The notes under the pieces: model-generated
Databases searched by the model: none
What the model saw: the letters and a program-made list of their open reading frames with translations, nothing else
Told to the model about the DNA's origin: nothing
Shown here: piece after piece, positions 45,494 through 55,896 of the stretch
Numbering within the stretch: the stretch's first letter is position 1
Layout: the number at the start of each line of letters is the position of its first letter
Assembly (NCBI RefSeq): GCF_039724765.1
Contig: NZ_CP155729.1
Location: 3,543,501-3,607,500 of the forward strand
DNA length: 64,000 bases
Direction of reading: 5' to 3'
DNA from: Sagittula stellata E-37
Lineage (GTDB): Bacteria > Pseudomonadota > Alphaproteobacteria > Rhodobacterales > Rhodobacteraceae
Position numbers and translations under genes: made by a program

Positions 45494-47946
45494 GTGATCT
45501 CCGCATCCCAGAGCTGGTCGAACATCCTGACCTTAAGCTTCGTGCCCTCCACAGCCAACGCCGGCTTCACGTAGCCCATGCCGATGGACTTGCCGAAGGC
45601 CACGGAATAGCCGCCCGAGGTCAGGCGCCCCACCCGGTCGCCGTCCGGCGTGTAAAGCGCCTCGCGGCCCCAGGGATCGGCGTCCGCCGGGCCGTCGACC
45701 AGCAGCGTCACGCACTTCGAACGGATGCCCTTCGCCTCCATCTCGGCCTTGCCGAAGAAGTCCTTCGACAGGTCTATGAAGCGCGGCAGGTCGGCCTCGG
45801 CAGGGGTCGCGTCGCGGCCCAGTTCGTTGCCGAAGGCGCGGTAGGACTTCTCCTGCCGCAGCCAATTCTGCGCGCGCGCGCCGACCGGCTTGATGCCATG
45901 CGCCTCGCCCGCCTTCATCAGCAGGTCCCAGAGGTAGTTCTGCATCTCGATCGGGTGATGCAGCTCCCAGCCGAGTTCGCCGGTGTAGGCCACGCGGATC
46001 GCGTTGACCGGGCACATGCCCAGCTCGATCTGCCGCGCGGAGAGCCACGGGAAGCGCTTGTTCGACAGCGCGGTACCCGGCTCCGCGTCGCGGATGAGCT
46101 GGCCCAGCACATCGCGGGTCTTCGGTCCGGCGATAGCAAAGACGCCCCATTGCGTCGTCACGTCCTGCACGATCACCAGCTTGCCGGTTTCCGCCATGAA
46201 GTCTTCTGCCGCCTTCACGAGGTAGTCGTGGTCATAGGCCTGCCACGCGCCCGCCGACACGAGATAGTAATTGTTCTCGCCGTTGCGAACGATGGTGTAC
46301 TCCGTCCGGGTCGTGCCCTTCGAAGTCAGCGCGTAGGTCAGGTTGATGCGCCCGATCTTCGGCAGCTTGTTGCAGGTGAAGCGGTCGAGGAACTCGGTCG
46401 CGCCCGCGCCGGTCACGGTGTGCTTGGCAAAGGCGGTCGCGTCAATCAGGCCGACACCCTCGCGGATCGCCCTGGCCTCCTCGACCGCATATTGCCACCA
46501 GCCGCCGCGCCGGAAGCTGCGCGCGTCGTGGTCGAAGTTGTCAGCGGCATCCAGTGGGCCGTAGTAGTTCGGACGCTCGAAGCCGTTCACGCAGCCGAAC
46601 TGCGCGCCGAGCGCCTTCTGCCGGTCATAGGCCGGGCCGGTGCGCAGCGGACGCGCCGCCGGGCGCTCCTCGTCCGGGTGGTGCAGGATGTAGACGTGCT
46701 CGTAGGCTTCCTCGTTCTTCTTCACCGACCATTCGGTGGTCTGCCAGGACCCGAACCGCTTGGGGTCGAGCGAGGCCATGTCGATTTCGGCCTCTCCCTC
46801 GACCATCATCTGGGCAAGGTAGTAGCCCGCGCCACCGGCGGCGGTGATCCCGAACGAGAAGCCCTCGGCCAGCCACATGTTGCGCAGGCCCGGCGCCGGG
46901 CCGATCAGCGGGTTGCCGTCCGGCGTGTAGCAGATCGGGCCGTTGAAATCGTCTTTCAGACCGACCGTCTCGGACGACGGGATGCGGTGGATCATCGACA
47001 TGTACTCTTCCTCGATCCGTTCGAGGTCGAGCGGGAAGAGATCGGCGCGGAACGAATCCGGCACGCCGTATTCGAAGCGCGCCGGCGCGTTCAGCTCGTA
47101 GGGGCCGAGGATCCAGCCGCCGCGCTCCTCGCGGACGTACCACTTGGCGTCGGCGTCACGGATGACCGGGTGCTGCTCGTTGGTCTTGCGCCATTCCACC
47201 AGCGCCGGGTCGGGCTCCGTCACGATGAACTGGTGTTCGACCGGGATCGCCGGTGTCTTGATGCCCAGCAGACGCGCGGTCTTTTGCGCGTGGTTGCCGG
47301 TCGCGGTCACAACGTGCTCGGCGGTGATCACCTGCTGTTCCTCGGAAGGCACGAGGTTGCCGCCTTTCTCCACCATCTTGGTGACGGTCACCTTCCACTC
47401 GGACCCGGTCCACTCGTAGCCGTCGACCTGCCACTTGCGCTCGATCGTGACACCACGCTGGCGGGCTCCCTTGGCCATCGCCATCGTCACGTCCGCCGGG
47501 TTGATGTAGCCGTCTGTCGGGTGGTAGATCGCGCCTTTCAGATCCTCGGTGTTGATCAGCGGCCAGCGTGCCTTGATCTCGTCCGGGGTCATCCACTCGA
47601 ACGGCACACCGCAGGTTTCGGCGGTGGTCGCATAGACCATGTATTCGTCCATGCGGGCATCGGTCTGCGCCATGCGCAGGTTGCCGACCACGAAGAACCC
47701 CGCGTCGAGGCCGGTCTCTTCTTCCAGCGTCTTGTAGAACTTGATCGAGTAGTCGTGGATGTGGGTCGTGGCGTACGACATGTTGAAATACGGCAGCAGA
47801 CCGGCGGCGTGCCAGGTAGAGCCGGAGGTCAGCTCGTCGCGCTCCAGCAGCATCACATCGTCCCAGCCCGCCTTGGCGAGGTGGTAGGCGATGGAGGTGC
47901 CGACGGCACCACCGCCGACGACTAGGGCTTTGACATTGGTCTTCAT
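45442..47946 (-). CDS. Dimethylglycine dehydrogenase-like FAD oxidoreductase with GcvT domain
   Basis: 834 residues. N-terminal FAD-binding DAO domain (GGGAVGTSIAYHLAKAG) with SGSTWHAAG, where H46 corresponds to the covalently flavinylated His of dimethylglycine and sarcosine dehydrogenases. The FAO_M middle part follows, then C-terminal aminomethyltransferase (GcvT) domains (about 470-834; GVFAIAGPKTRDVL, YTGELGWELHHP) that bind tetrahydrofolate. Such enzymes demethylate N-methylated glycines, giving C1 units to folate. Substrate (dimethylglycine, sarcosine or a related compound) not determinable here. Confidence 0.92.
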   Translation of the reverse strand: MKTNVKALVVGGGAVGTSIAYHLAKAGWDDVMLLERDELTSGSTWHAAGLLPYFNMSYATTHIHDYSIKFYKTLEEETGLDAGFFVVGNLRMAQTDARMDEYMVYATTAETCGVPFEWMTPDEIKARWPLINTEDLKGAIYHPTDGYINPADVTMAMAKGARQRGVTIERKWQVDGYEWTGSEWKVTVTKMVEKGGNLVPSEEQQVITAEHVVTATGNHAQKTARLLGIKTPAIPVEHQFIVTEPDPALVEWRKTNEQHPVIRDADAKWYVREERGGWILGPYELNAPARFEYGVPDSFRADLFPLDLERIEEEYMSMIHRIPSSETVGLKDDFNGPICYTPDGNPLIGPAPGLRNMWLAEGFSFGITAAGGAGYYLAQMMVEGEAEIDMASLDPKRFGSWQTTEWSVKKNEEAYEHVYILHHPDEERPAARPLRTGPAYDRQKALGAQFGCVNGFERPNYYGPLDAADNFDHDARSFRRGGWWQYAVEEARAIREGVGLIDATAFAKHTVTGAGATEFLDRFTCNKLPKIGRINLTYALTSKGTTRTEYTIVRNGENNYYLVSAGAWQAYDHDYLVKAAEDFMAETGKLVIVQDVTTQWGVFAIAGPKTRDVLGQLIRDAEPGTALSNKRFPWLSARQIELGMCPVNAIRVAYTGELGWELHHPIEMQNYLWDLLMKAGEAHGIKPVGARAQNWLRQEKSYRAFGNELGRDATPAEADLPRFIDLSKDFFGKAEMEAKGIRSKCVTLLVDGPADADPWGREALYTPDGDRVGRLTSGGYSVAFGKSIGMGYVKPALAVEGTKLKVRMFDQLWDAEITCDSPYDPKNETIRKDV

Positions 47947-48104
47947 CGGGGGCGCACTCCACTGTCCGGGGCAAGGATTCTTTCCCGCCTTTTTATCGGA
48001 TCATGCAACCGGCGCGCGGCCCACCCGACATGTCGATGCGCAAAACCGACAGGCTGCGCAGACAGCGACACGCCGCCCGCGTTTCGCGCCGCCTGCGGTC
48101 CGGA

Positions 48105-48503
48105 CTAGCAGCCGTAGAGGTAGGAAAAGACCAGCACGTCCTCCGTCCAGCGCCCGGTCGGCACGCAGTTGTCGTGGATCTGGCGGCTGCCCCGCATCTC
48201 GACCCGCAGCGGGTTCTGCAGCACCGGCCCTTCCACGCGGTACTCAAGCGGCGCGCACTGGCTGGAAAAGACCCGCGCCGTTCCACTGTACCAATCGCCG
48301 GTCTTTGTCCCTGAAAACAGCCATGTTCCCGTCCCGACCCCGGCCCGCGCGACGCCCGTGCGCGGACGCTCGTAAAGGAACGTGCGCTGCGCCCCCGCCG
48401 CTGTCAGGCGCATGACCGATCCGTTGTGATCCCAACAACTGTCCGCCGCCGCCCCCTGCGCCATGAAAAGCGCGGCCAAAACCGCCCAAAAAATGTGCAT
48501 CAT
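48105..48503 (-). CDS. Small secreted protein of unknown function
   Basis: 132 residues from MMHIFWAVLAALFMAQGAAA; GAGGGA precedes ATG 48503. A signal peptide with cleavage after GAAA gives a mature protein of about 112 residues starting DSCWDHNGSVMRL. Four cysteines (DSCW, SQCAP, DNCVP, YGC at the end) suggest two disulfides. The C-terminal TEDVLVFSYLYGC is hydrophobic. Conserved-looking but no family recognised. Periplasmic or extracellular. Confidence 0.75.
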   Translation of the reverse strand: MMHIFWAVLAALFMAQGAAADSCWDHNGSVMRLTAAGAQRTFLYERPRTGVARAGVGTGTWLFSGTKTGDWYSGTARVFSSQCAPLEYRVEGPVLQNPLRVEMRGSRQIHDNCVPTGRWTEDVLVFSYLYGC

Positions 48504-48670
48504 CCCAAATCCCTCGCTGCTGAAATACAACGCGAATGAAACGGCGCGGACCGGCTTGTGTCAACGCCGGCATCGCGCCGGGCTTATCCACCGCCGCGCC
48601 CCTCTTGCGGCGATTCCCCGCTGATTCACGCCGGAGGCCCCCTTTCGCCCATGCTGCACCGCGCCTATAA

Positions 48671-49807
<1,137 letters not shown>

Positions 49808-49820
49808 TCCGTGGGGGCCG

Positions 49821-49842
49821 CGATTTTTCCCGGGAAAAATCG
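49821..49842. terminator. 22-bp perfect palindrome between mreB and mreC, possible attenuator
   Basis: Arms CGATTTTTCCC (49821-49831) and GGGAAAAATCG (49832-49842) are perfect complements with no spacer. As RNA it would form a short stem-loop 13 bases after the mreB stop. It may be a partial terminator that keeps MreB in excess over MreCD. Confidence 0.5.
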
Positions 49843-49892
49843 TGCGCTGCTCATGCCTTGCGACACGCCTCCGGCCTTCGGTACTCTGAGAC

Positions 49893-50840
49893 ATGGCCAG
49901 TGACCGTACATCCTCGGACGACTTCACGGCACCGCTCAAACGGCTGCTGCTGATCATCCTCGTCCTCCTTTTGTCGGGCATCTTCCTTGTCTGGCGGATC
50001 GACAGCCCGCGCGTCGAACGCTTTCGCGCGCAGGTCATCGACCGCGTGGTGCCGAACATGGACTGGGCCATGGCCCCCGTCACCGGCACCATCCGCCTGG
50101 TGCGCGACTTCCAGAGCTACCAGCGCCTTTCCGACCAGAACGAGGAACTGCGCCGCGAACTTCGCCAGATGACCGCGTGGAAAGAGGCCGCGCTCCAGCT
50201 CGAACAGGAGAACGCCCGCCTGCGCGACCTCAACAACGTCCGCCTCGACCCGCGCCTGACCTACATCACCGCCGTGGTGCTGGCCGACAGCGGCTCGCCC
50301 TTCCGGCAGTCGGTGCTGATCAACGTCGGCTCCCGCGATGGCATCGTAGACGGCTGGGCGACCATGGACGGCATCGGCGTGGTCGGGCGCATCTCCGGCG
50401 TCGGGCGCAACACCTCGCGCGTGATCCTGCTGACGGACGCCACCAGCCGCATCCCGGCCGAGATCCAGCCCTCGGGCCAGCGCGCGCTGATCACCGGCGA
50501 CAACACCGCTGCCCCGCCCATCGACTTTCTCGAAAACCCCGACCTGGTGCGCCCCGGCGACCGGATCGTGACCTCCGGCGATGGCGAAGTCTTCCCCCCC
50601 GGCCTGCTCATCGGACAGGTGGCGCAGGACCCGGGCGGCCGCCTCCGCGTGCGTCTGTCGGCGGACTACGAACGCCTCGAGTTCCTGCGCGTGCTGCGCG
50701 ACCACGGCGCGCGCCGGGTGTCCGCCCCCTCTGGCCTGATCCTGCCCGAGGACCTGCCCGACGCAGGACCCGACCCGGCAGAAAGCCCGGCTGAGGACGG
50801 CGCACCGGCGGCGGACGAAGACGCACGGCAAGGCGGCTGA
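49893..50840 (+). CDS. mreC: Rod-shape-determining protein MreC
   Basis: 315 residues. One transmembrane helix (about 16-36), a coiled coil (about 70-110, QNEELRRELRQMTAWKEAAL), then the two beta-barrel domains (TYITAVVLADSGSPFRQSVLINVGS cut; DGWATMDGIGVVGRIS; GDRIVTSGDGEVFPPGLLIG). A C-terminal Asp/Ala/Glu-rich tail (about 285-315) extends it. It is the periplasmic scaffold that activates PBP2. Confidence 0.95.
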   Translation: MASDRTSSDDFTAPLKRLLLIILVLLLSGIFLVWRIDSPRVERFRAQVIDRVVPNMDWAMAPVTGTIRLVRDFQSYQRLSDQNEELRRELRQMTAWKEAALQLEQENARLRDLNNVRLDPRLTYITAVVLADSGSPFRQSVLINVGSRDGIVDGWATMDGIGVVGRISGVGRNTSRVILLTDATSRIPAEIQPSGQRALITGDNTAAPPIDFLENPDLVRPGDRIVTSGDGEVFPPGLLIGQVAQDPGGRLRVRLSADYERLEFLRVLRDHGARRVSAPSGLILPEDLPDAGPDPAESPAEDGAPAADEDARQGG

Positions 50841-50841
50841 C

Positions 50842-51384
50842 ATGGCCGAGAAACACAGCCCGACCCGCCTCTGGACCATGCGCGCGCTCTACCCCGCGCT
50901 GGCGCTGCTCCTGATCTTCGTGCACCTCCTGCCGCTGCAGATGCTGCCGCAGCGAATCGCCGGTCCGGACTTCCTGACCGCGCTGACCTTCGCATGGTGC
51001 CTGCGCCGCCCGGACTACGTGCCCGCGCTTTCGATCGCGGGGGTGATGCTGCTGGCCGATCTCGTGTTCCAGCGGCCCCCCGGCCTCTGGGCGCTGCTGA
51101 TGCTGCTGGCTTCGGAATTCCTCAAGAACCGCGCCCGGCAACTGCGCGAGAACACCTTTGCCACCGAATGGGCCGCTGCCGCCGCCACGCTGCTGGCCAT
51201 CACCGTCCTTTACAGGCTTACTCTCGCGATCTTGATCATTTCGCCGGGTATGCTTTCGCTCACCCTGATGCAATATGGTATGACAGTCCTCGCCTACCCG
51301 CTGGTCGCCGCGGTGTCCTACCTCGCCTTCGGCGTCCGACGCACCGCCCCCGGCGAATTCGATCACACCGGACGCACCCTATGA
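50842..51384 (+). CDS. mreD: Rod-shape-determining protein MreD
   Basis: 180 residues, five predicted transmembrane helices. Starts one base after the mreC stop; its stop overlaps the mrdA start by 4 bases (ATGA). MreD is poorly conserved, so identification leans on context plus the helix pattern (ALYPALALLLIFVHLLPLQML; GPDFLTALTFAWCLRRPDYVPA cut). Confidence 0.92.
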   Translation: MAEKHSPTRLWTMRALYPALALLLIFVHLLPLQMLPQRIAGPDFLTALTFAWCLRRPDYVPALSIAGVMLLADLVFQRPPGLWALLMLLASEFLKNRARQLRENTFATEWAAAAATLLAITVLYRLTLAILIISPGMLSLTLMQYGMTVLAYPLVAAVSYLAFGVRRTAPGEFDHTGRTL

Positions 51385-53297
51385 GACGAAGCCCGAAAGA
51401 AACTGCCGAATCCGCCCGCCGCATCACGCGTCGCGGGCTCGTTCTGGGCGGCCTGCAGCTTGGATTCGTCAGCACGCTCGGCCTGCGGATGCACCACATG
51501 CAGGTCGACCAGGCCGACGAATTCCGCCTTCTGGCCGAAGAGAACCGGATCAATATCCGGCTGATTCCGCCGTCGCGCGGCCGGATCTTCGACCGCAACG
51601 GCGTGGTCATCGCCGACAACGAACCGACCTACCGCATCACCCTCACGCGGGAGGACGCGGGCGACGTCGCCACCGTGATCTCCCATCTGGGCCAGCTTGT
51701 CGAACTCGACGAGAACGACCTCAACCGCGCGCTGGCCGAGATGGAGCGCACGCCGCCCTTCATCCCCGTCACCATCGCCGAGCGGGTCAGTTGGGAAGAC
51801 ATCTCGCGCGTGGCGGTCAACGCCCCCGCCCTGCCCGGCGTCACGACAGAGGTCGGCCTGTCCCGCGTCTATCCCCAGAAAGAGCTGTTCGCCCATGTCG
51901 CGGGCTACGTCGGCCCGGTCTCCGAACGCGACCTGGCCCGCTACGAGGACCCGCCGCCGCTGCTGCGCATCCCGCGGTTCCAGGTCGGCAAGGTCGGTGT
52001 CGAGACCCGGCACGAACAGGACCTGCGCGGCACCGCTGGCGCCAAGCGGGTGGAGGTCAACGCCGTCGGCCGCGTCATGCGCGAACTCGACCGGCGCGAA
52101 GGCGAAAGCGGCTCCGACATCCAGTTGACCGTGGACACCGACCTGCAGGACTACATCCAGGCCCGCCTGGGCGAGGAAAGCGCCTCCGTCGTCGTGCTCG
52201 ATCTGGAAAAGGGCGACGTGCTGGCCATAGCCTCTGCCCCGTCCTACAACCCGAACCTCTTCGTGCGCGGCATCTCGCACACCGATTTCGACGCGCTGAA
52301 CACCAACGACCACAGGCCGCTGGCGTCGAAGACGGTGCAGGACGCCTATCCGCCCGGTTCGACCTTCAAGATGGTCACGGCGCTCGCCGCGCTGGACGCG
52401 GGCCTGCTGGCGCCCGACGACACGGTCTACTGCCCGGGCCACTACGAGGTCGGCGCCCGCTCGTTCCGCTGCTGGAAACGCCGCGGTCACGGCCACATGA
52501 ACCTCGAACAATCGCTCCGCGAAAGCTGCGACGTGTTCTACTACGACCTCTCGCTGAAGGTCGGGATCGAACGCATCGCCGCCATGGCGCGCCGTCTGGG
52601 GCTGGGCGTGGCGCATGACATTCCCATGTCCGCCGTGACCTCCGGGCTCGTGCCGGACAAGGCGTGGAAGGTGCGCGAACGCGGCGCGGAGTGGGTCATC
52701 GGCGATTCGGTGAACGCCGCGATCGGCCAGGGCTTCGTGCTGACGTCGCCGCTGCAACTGGCGGTCATGGCCGCGCGCGTGGCGACCGGCCGGTCGGTCA
52801 CCCCCCGGCTCGTGCGCAGCATCGACGGGGTCGAGACGCCGTGGCGCGGCGGGACGGACCTCGGGCTGAACCCGAACCACCTGCTTCAGGTGCAGCGCGG
52901 CATGTTCGCCGTATCCAACAACCGGCGCGGTTCGGCCTATTCGTCGCGTATCATCGCCGACAACATGCGGCTGGCTGGCAAGACCGGGACCGCACAGGTC
53001 GTGTCGCGCATCACCTCCGAGGCCGACCCGTGGGAGGACCGCGACCACGCGCTCTTCGTGAACTTCGCTCCGTTCGACAATCCACGGATCGCGGTCTCGG
53101 TGGTGGTGGAACACGGCGTCGGCGGCTCGCGCACCGCCGCGCCCATCGCCCGCGACGTGACGCTCCAGGCGCTCTACGGAGAGGACCCGCCGCTAGACGC
53201 CTACCCGGCAAAGGACCGCGGCCGCATCAAGACCCAGCAGGAAAAGCTCTCCTCCCAACGCCGCGCGCGCAAGAGCGAGGAGCCGAGCCGCGCATGA
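51381..53297 (+). CDS. mrdA: Penicillin-binding protein 2 (elongation transpeptidase)
   Basis: 638 residues from MRRSPKETAESARRITRRG. N-terminal membrane helix, a dimerisation domain (SRGRIFDRNGVVIADNEPTYRI cut) and a transpeptidase domain with STFK (PPGSTFKMV; catalytic Ser), SCD in the SxN position, and KTGT (AGKTGTAQV). Makes peptide cross-links of the elongasome together with RodA. The start overlaps mreD. Confidence 0.96.
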   Translation: MRRSPKETAESARRITRRGLVLGGLQLGFVSTLGLRMHHMQVDQADEFRLLAEENRINIRLIPPSRGRIFDRNGVVIADNEPTYRITLTREDAGDVATVISHLGQLVELDENDLNRALAEMERTPPFIPVTIAERVSWEDISRVAVNAPALPGVTTEVGLSRVYPQKELFAHVAGYVGPVSERDLARYEDPPPLLRIPRFQVGKVGVETRHEQDLRGTAGAKRVEVNAVGRVMRELDRREGESGSDIQLTVDTDLQDYIQARLGEESASVVVLDLEKGDVLAIASAPSYNPNLFVRGISHTDFDALNTNDHRPLASKTVQDAYPPGSTFKMVTALAALDAGLLAPDDTVYCPGHYEVGARSFRCWKRRGHGHMNLEQSLRESCDVFYYDLSLKVGIERIAAMARRLGLGVAHDIPMSAVTSGLVPDKAWKVRERGAEWVIGDSVNAAIGQGFVLTSPLQLAVMAARVATGRSVTPRLVRSIDGVETPWRGGTDLGLNPNHLLQVQRGMFAVSNNRRGSAYSSRIIADNMRLAGKTGTAQVVSRITSEADPWEDRDHALFVNFAPFDNPRIAVSVVVEHGVGGSRTAAPIARDVTLQALYGEDPPLDAYPAKDRGRIKTQQEKLSSQRRARKSEEPSRA

Positions 53298-53367
53298 CCG
53301 CCGTTTGCAGGACATGGCCGACCGCCGCTCCGGGCGAGGTGTTTCGCCGCGCTGACGCGCGGCGACC

Positions 53368-53386
53368 GGCGCGCCCTTCGGGCGCG
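53368..53386. terminator. GC-rich hairpin after mrdA
   Basis: GCGCGCC pairs with GGCGCGC around a CTTCG loop. No T-run follows, so termination is uncertain. Confidence 0.4.
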
Positions 53387-53405
53387 CAAGGCCCGCTCGC
53401 AACGG

Positions 53406-53480
53406 GGCGCCCATCCGCACGGCGCCCATCTACACGGCGCCCATCTACACGGCGCCTGTCCAATTGGGGCCTGTCCACCG
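53406..53480. repeat. 15-bp tandem repeat, five units
   Basis: Units are GGCGCCCATCCGCAC, GGCGCCCATCTACAC (twice), GGCGCCTGTCCAATT and GGGGCCTGTCCACCG. The period of 15 keeps frame on either strand. Two central units are identical. Confidence 0.85.
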
Positions 53481-53630
53481 GGAGCACCGCCGCGCAGGAC
53501 CTGCCACGTTGCGGAACCCTGACCGATGCCGCCCGGTGCACCGCCACCGGGTCCCACCCCACGCCAAGCTCCTCGCACACGGCGCAGGCCCCTGAAGTCG
53601 TCGCCAGGTCTGCCGCAGGCGCGACACCCC

Positions 53631-53653
53631 GTAGGGCGGGGCTTTGCGCCGCC
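53631..53653. repeat. Dispersed repeat A copy 2 (GTAGGGCGGGGC hairpin)
   Basis: GTAGGGCGGGGCTTTGCGCCGCC; stem GGCGG / CCGCC. One base differs from copy 1 at 44090 over this span. It lies 23 bases upstream of the rodA start. Confidence 0.6.
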
Positions 53654-53676
53654 TTCGCTGCCGGAGGGCGCGGCGC

Positions 53677-54816
53677 GTGACCTATCTCGAATACAACGTC
53701 AAAACGGTCCCCAGCGGCTGGCGCAAGATCCTGCACCTGAACTGGCCGCTCGTGATCCTGCTGTCGACCGTGGCAGGTGTCGGTTTCCTGATGCTCTATT
53801 CCGTCGCCGGCGGTTCCTGGAGTCCCTGGGCAGAACCGCAGGCAAAGCGCTATCTTCTTGGTCTTACTGCCATGTTCGTCGTGGCGATGGTGCCCATCTG
53901 GTTCTGGCGCAACATGGCGCTGGTCGTCTACGCGCTGGCCTTCTTCCTCCTGCTGCTGGTCGAGTTCTTCGGCGCCATCGGCATGGGTGCGCAACGCTGG
54001 ATCGACCTGGGCTTCATGCGCCTCCAGCCGTCCGAGCTGATGAAGGTCGCGATGGTCGTCCTGCTGGCCGCCTACTACGACTGGCTGCCACTGTCGAAGA
54101 CCTCGCGGCCGCTCTGGGTGCTGATCCCGATCTTCATCATCCTTGCGCCCACAGCGCTGGTGCTGACCCAGCCCGACCTCGGCACGGCACTGCTCCTGAT
54201 GATCGCGGGGGCGTTGATGATGTTCCTCGCCGGTGTGCACTGGCTCTACTTCGCCACCGTGCTGTCCGCCGGTGTCGGCGCCGTCTGGGCGGTGTTTCAA
54301 AGCCGCGGCACCGACTGGCAGTTGCTCAAGGACTACCAGTTCCGGCGGATCGACACCTTCCTCGACCCGTCCTCCGACCCGCTGGGGGCCGGCTACCACA
54401 TCACCCAGGCCAAGATCGCCATGGGCTCCGGCGGCTGGACCGGGCGCGGCTTCATGCAGGGCACGCAGAGCCGCCTGAACTTCCTGCCGGAGAAGCACAC
54501 CGACTTCATCTTCAACACGCTGGCCGAGGAATTCGGCTTTGTCGGCGGCATCTCCCTGCTCGTTCTTTATGCACTGATCCTGTTCTTCTGCATCGTCGCC
54601 GCCCTGCAGAACCGCGACCGCTTTTCCTCGCTGATGATCCTCGGGATCGGCATGACCTTCTTCCTGTTCTTCGCCGTCAACATGTCGATGGTCATGGGCC
54701 TCGCGCCGGTCGTGGGCGTTCCCCTGCCGCTCGTCTCTTACGGCGGATCGGCGATGCTGGTGCTGATGATCGCCTTCGGCCTGGTCCAGAGCGCGCACGT
54801 CCACCGTCCGCGCTGA
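53677..54816 (+). CDS. rodA: Peptidoglycan glycosyltransferase RodA
   Basis: 379 residues, GTG start with GGAGGG 8 bases upstream; an ATG at 53644 is less likely. SEDS-family protein with about ten transmembrane helices; conserved WIDLGFMRLQPSELMK, the catalytic-Asp loop region (QFRRIDTFLDPSSDPLGAGYH cut) and LPLVSYGGSAML. Polymerises glycan with PBP2. Last gene of the cell-shape cluster. Confidence 0.96.
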   Translation: MTYLEYNVKTVPSGWRKILHLNWPLVILLSTVAGVGFLMLYSVAGGSWSPWAEPQAKRYLLGLTAMFVVAMVPIWFWRNMALVVYALAFFLLLLVEFFGAIGMGAQRWIDLGFMRLQPSELMKVAMVVLLAAYYDWLPLSKTSRPLWVLIPIFIILAPTALVLTQPDLGTALLLMIAGALMMFLAGVHWLYFATVLSAGVGAVWAVFQSRGTDWQLLKDYQFRRIDTFLDPSSDPLGAGYHITQAKIAMGSGGWTGRGFMQGTQSRLNFLPEKHTDFIFNTLAEEFGFVGGISLLVLYALILFFCIVAALQNRDRFSSLMILGIGMTFFLFFAVNMSMVMGLAPVVGVPLPLVSYGGSAMLVLMIAFGLVQSAHVHRPR

Positions 54817-54897
54817 GGTGCCTAGGGTTGCCCCCGGCGCCGCTTCCTGCTTCACCTTGACCGAACCGGGTTCGCGCCCGCCTCCGAAAGGTCATCC

Positions 54898-55830
54898 ATG
54901 CCGAACATCCTCTTCGCCGCCCGCTCCGAGAAGTGGGAGGACTACGAACATCTCCTGCGCGCCGCCCTCGAAGCCGAGGGCCTCGACTGTACGCTCGCCA
55001 CCGATCTCGCCCCGGACACCGTCGACTATATCGTCTACGCGCCCAACGCCTCGGTGCAGGACTTCACGCCCTTCACCCGCCTGAAAGCCGTGCTGAACCT
55101 GTGGGCCGGGGTCGAACAGGTCGTGGGCAACCCCACGCTCAAGGTGCCGCTGGCGCGCATGGTCGACGAAGAGGGCCTGACGCAGGGCATGGTCGAATGG
55201 GTCACCGGCCACGTGCTGCGGCACCACCTCGGGATGGACGCGCACATCGTGAACCCCGACCGCACCTGGGACACCACGCCGCCGCCGCTCTCGAAGGACC
55301 GGCCCGTCACCATCCTGGGCTTCGGCGCCCTCGGGCAGGCCTGCGCGGCACAGCTCGCCGCGCTGGGCTTCCCCGTCACCGGCTGGAGCCGCACGCCCAA
55401 GGATCTCGACGGCGTCCTGACCAGCCACGGCGACGACGGCCTGGATGCGGCGCTCTCCAGCGCGCAGATCCTCGTCCTGCTGCTGCCCGACACACCCGCC
55501 ACCACCGACCTGCTGAACGCCGACCGGCTGGCGCGCCTGCCGCAGGGCGCGGTGATCCTCAACCCGGGGCGCGGGCCGCTGATCGACGACGACGCGCTCC
55601 TTGCCGCGCTGGACGCGGGCCGGATCGCCCATGCCACACTCGACGTCTTCCGGACCGAGCCGCTGCCCCGCGACCATCCCTTCTGGGCGCATCCGCACGT
55701 CACCGTGACGCCGCACATCGCCTCCACCACCCGGCCCGACAGCGCCGCCCGCGTCATCGCGCGCAACATCGCCCGCGCGGAATCCGGGGCTCCGCTCCTG
55801 CACGTGGTCGACCGCAGCGCCGGCTATTGA
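54898..55830 (+). CDS. ghrA: Glyoxylate/hydroxypyruvate reductase A-like protein
   Basis: 310 residues. D-2-hydroxyacid dehydrogenase family. Lid-type N-terminal domain starting MPNILFAARSEKW, Rossmann motif ILGFGALGQACAAQLAALG, NPGRGPLIDDDALLAAL with conserved Arg, and the catalytic region RTEPLPRDHPFWAHPHVTVTPHIAS cut (Glu and His present). Likely reduces glyoxylate or hydroxypyruvate with NADPH. Followed by rpe 66 bases later. Confidence 0.9.
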   Translation: MPNILFAARSEKWEDYEHLLRAALEAEGLDCTLATDLAPDTVDYIVYAPNASVQDFTPFTRLKAVLNLWAGVEQVVGNPTLKVPLARMVDEEGLTQGMVEWVTGHVLRHHLGMDAHIVNPDRTWDTTPPPLSKDRPVTILGFGALGQACAAQLAALGFPVTGWSRTPKDLDGVLTSHGDDGLDAALSSAQILVLLLPDTPATTDLLNADRLARLPQGAVILNPGRGPLIDDDALLAALDAGRIAHATLDVFRTEPLPRDHPFWAHPHVTVTPHIASTTRPDSAARVIARNIARAESGAPLLHVVDRSAGY

Positions 55831-55896
55831 CCCGGCCCCGCCCCCCGTCCAAAACCCTCCGGAACCGCGCACATCCCCCCTGCACAGGAACGCCAG

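Larger units (their letters stand above)
53298..53676. other. 379-bp spacer between mrdA and rodA
   Basis: No convincing gene. It contains a GCGCGCC-CTTCG-GGCGCGC hairpin (53368-53386), the 15-bp tandem repeat at 53406-53480, and repeat A copy 2 at 53631-53653. Short ORFs span it on both strands but look like chance reading of GC-rich repeats. It is unusual for this operon, where mrdA and rodA are normally close. Confidence 0.55.

Noticed and set aside
53406-53480. CRISPR-like array
   Set aside because: Units of 15 bp are contiguous without spacers; no cas genes nearby.
53201-53578. Minus-strand ORF with CRWAP pentapeptide repeats
   Set aside because: The repeat is just the 15-bp DNA tandem repeat read in frame; no ribosome-binding site or conserved context.
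53227-54855. 542-residue minus-strand ORF
   Set aside because: Antisense to rodA and to repeat DNA; no domain.
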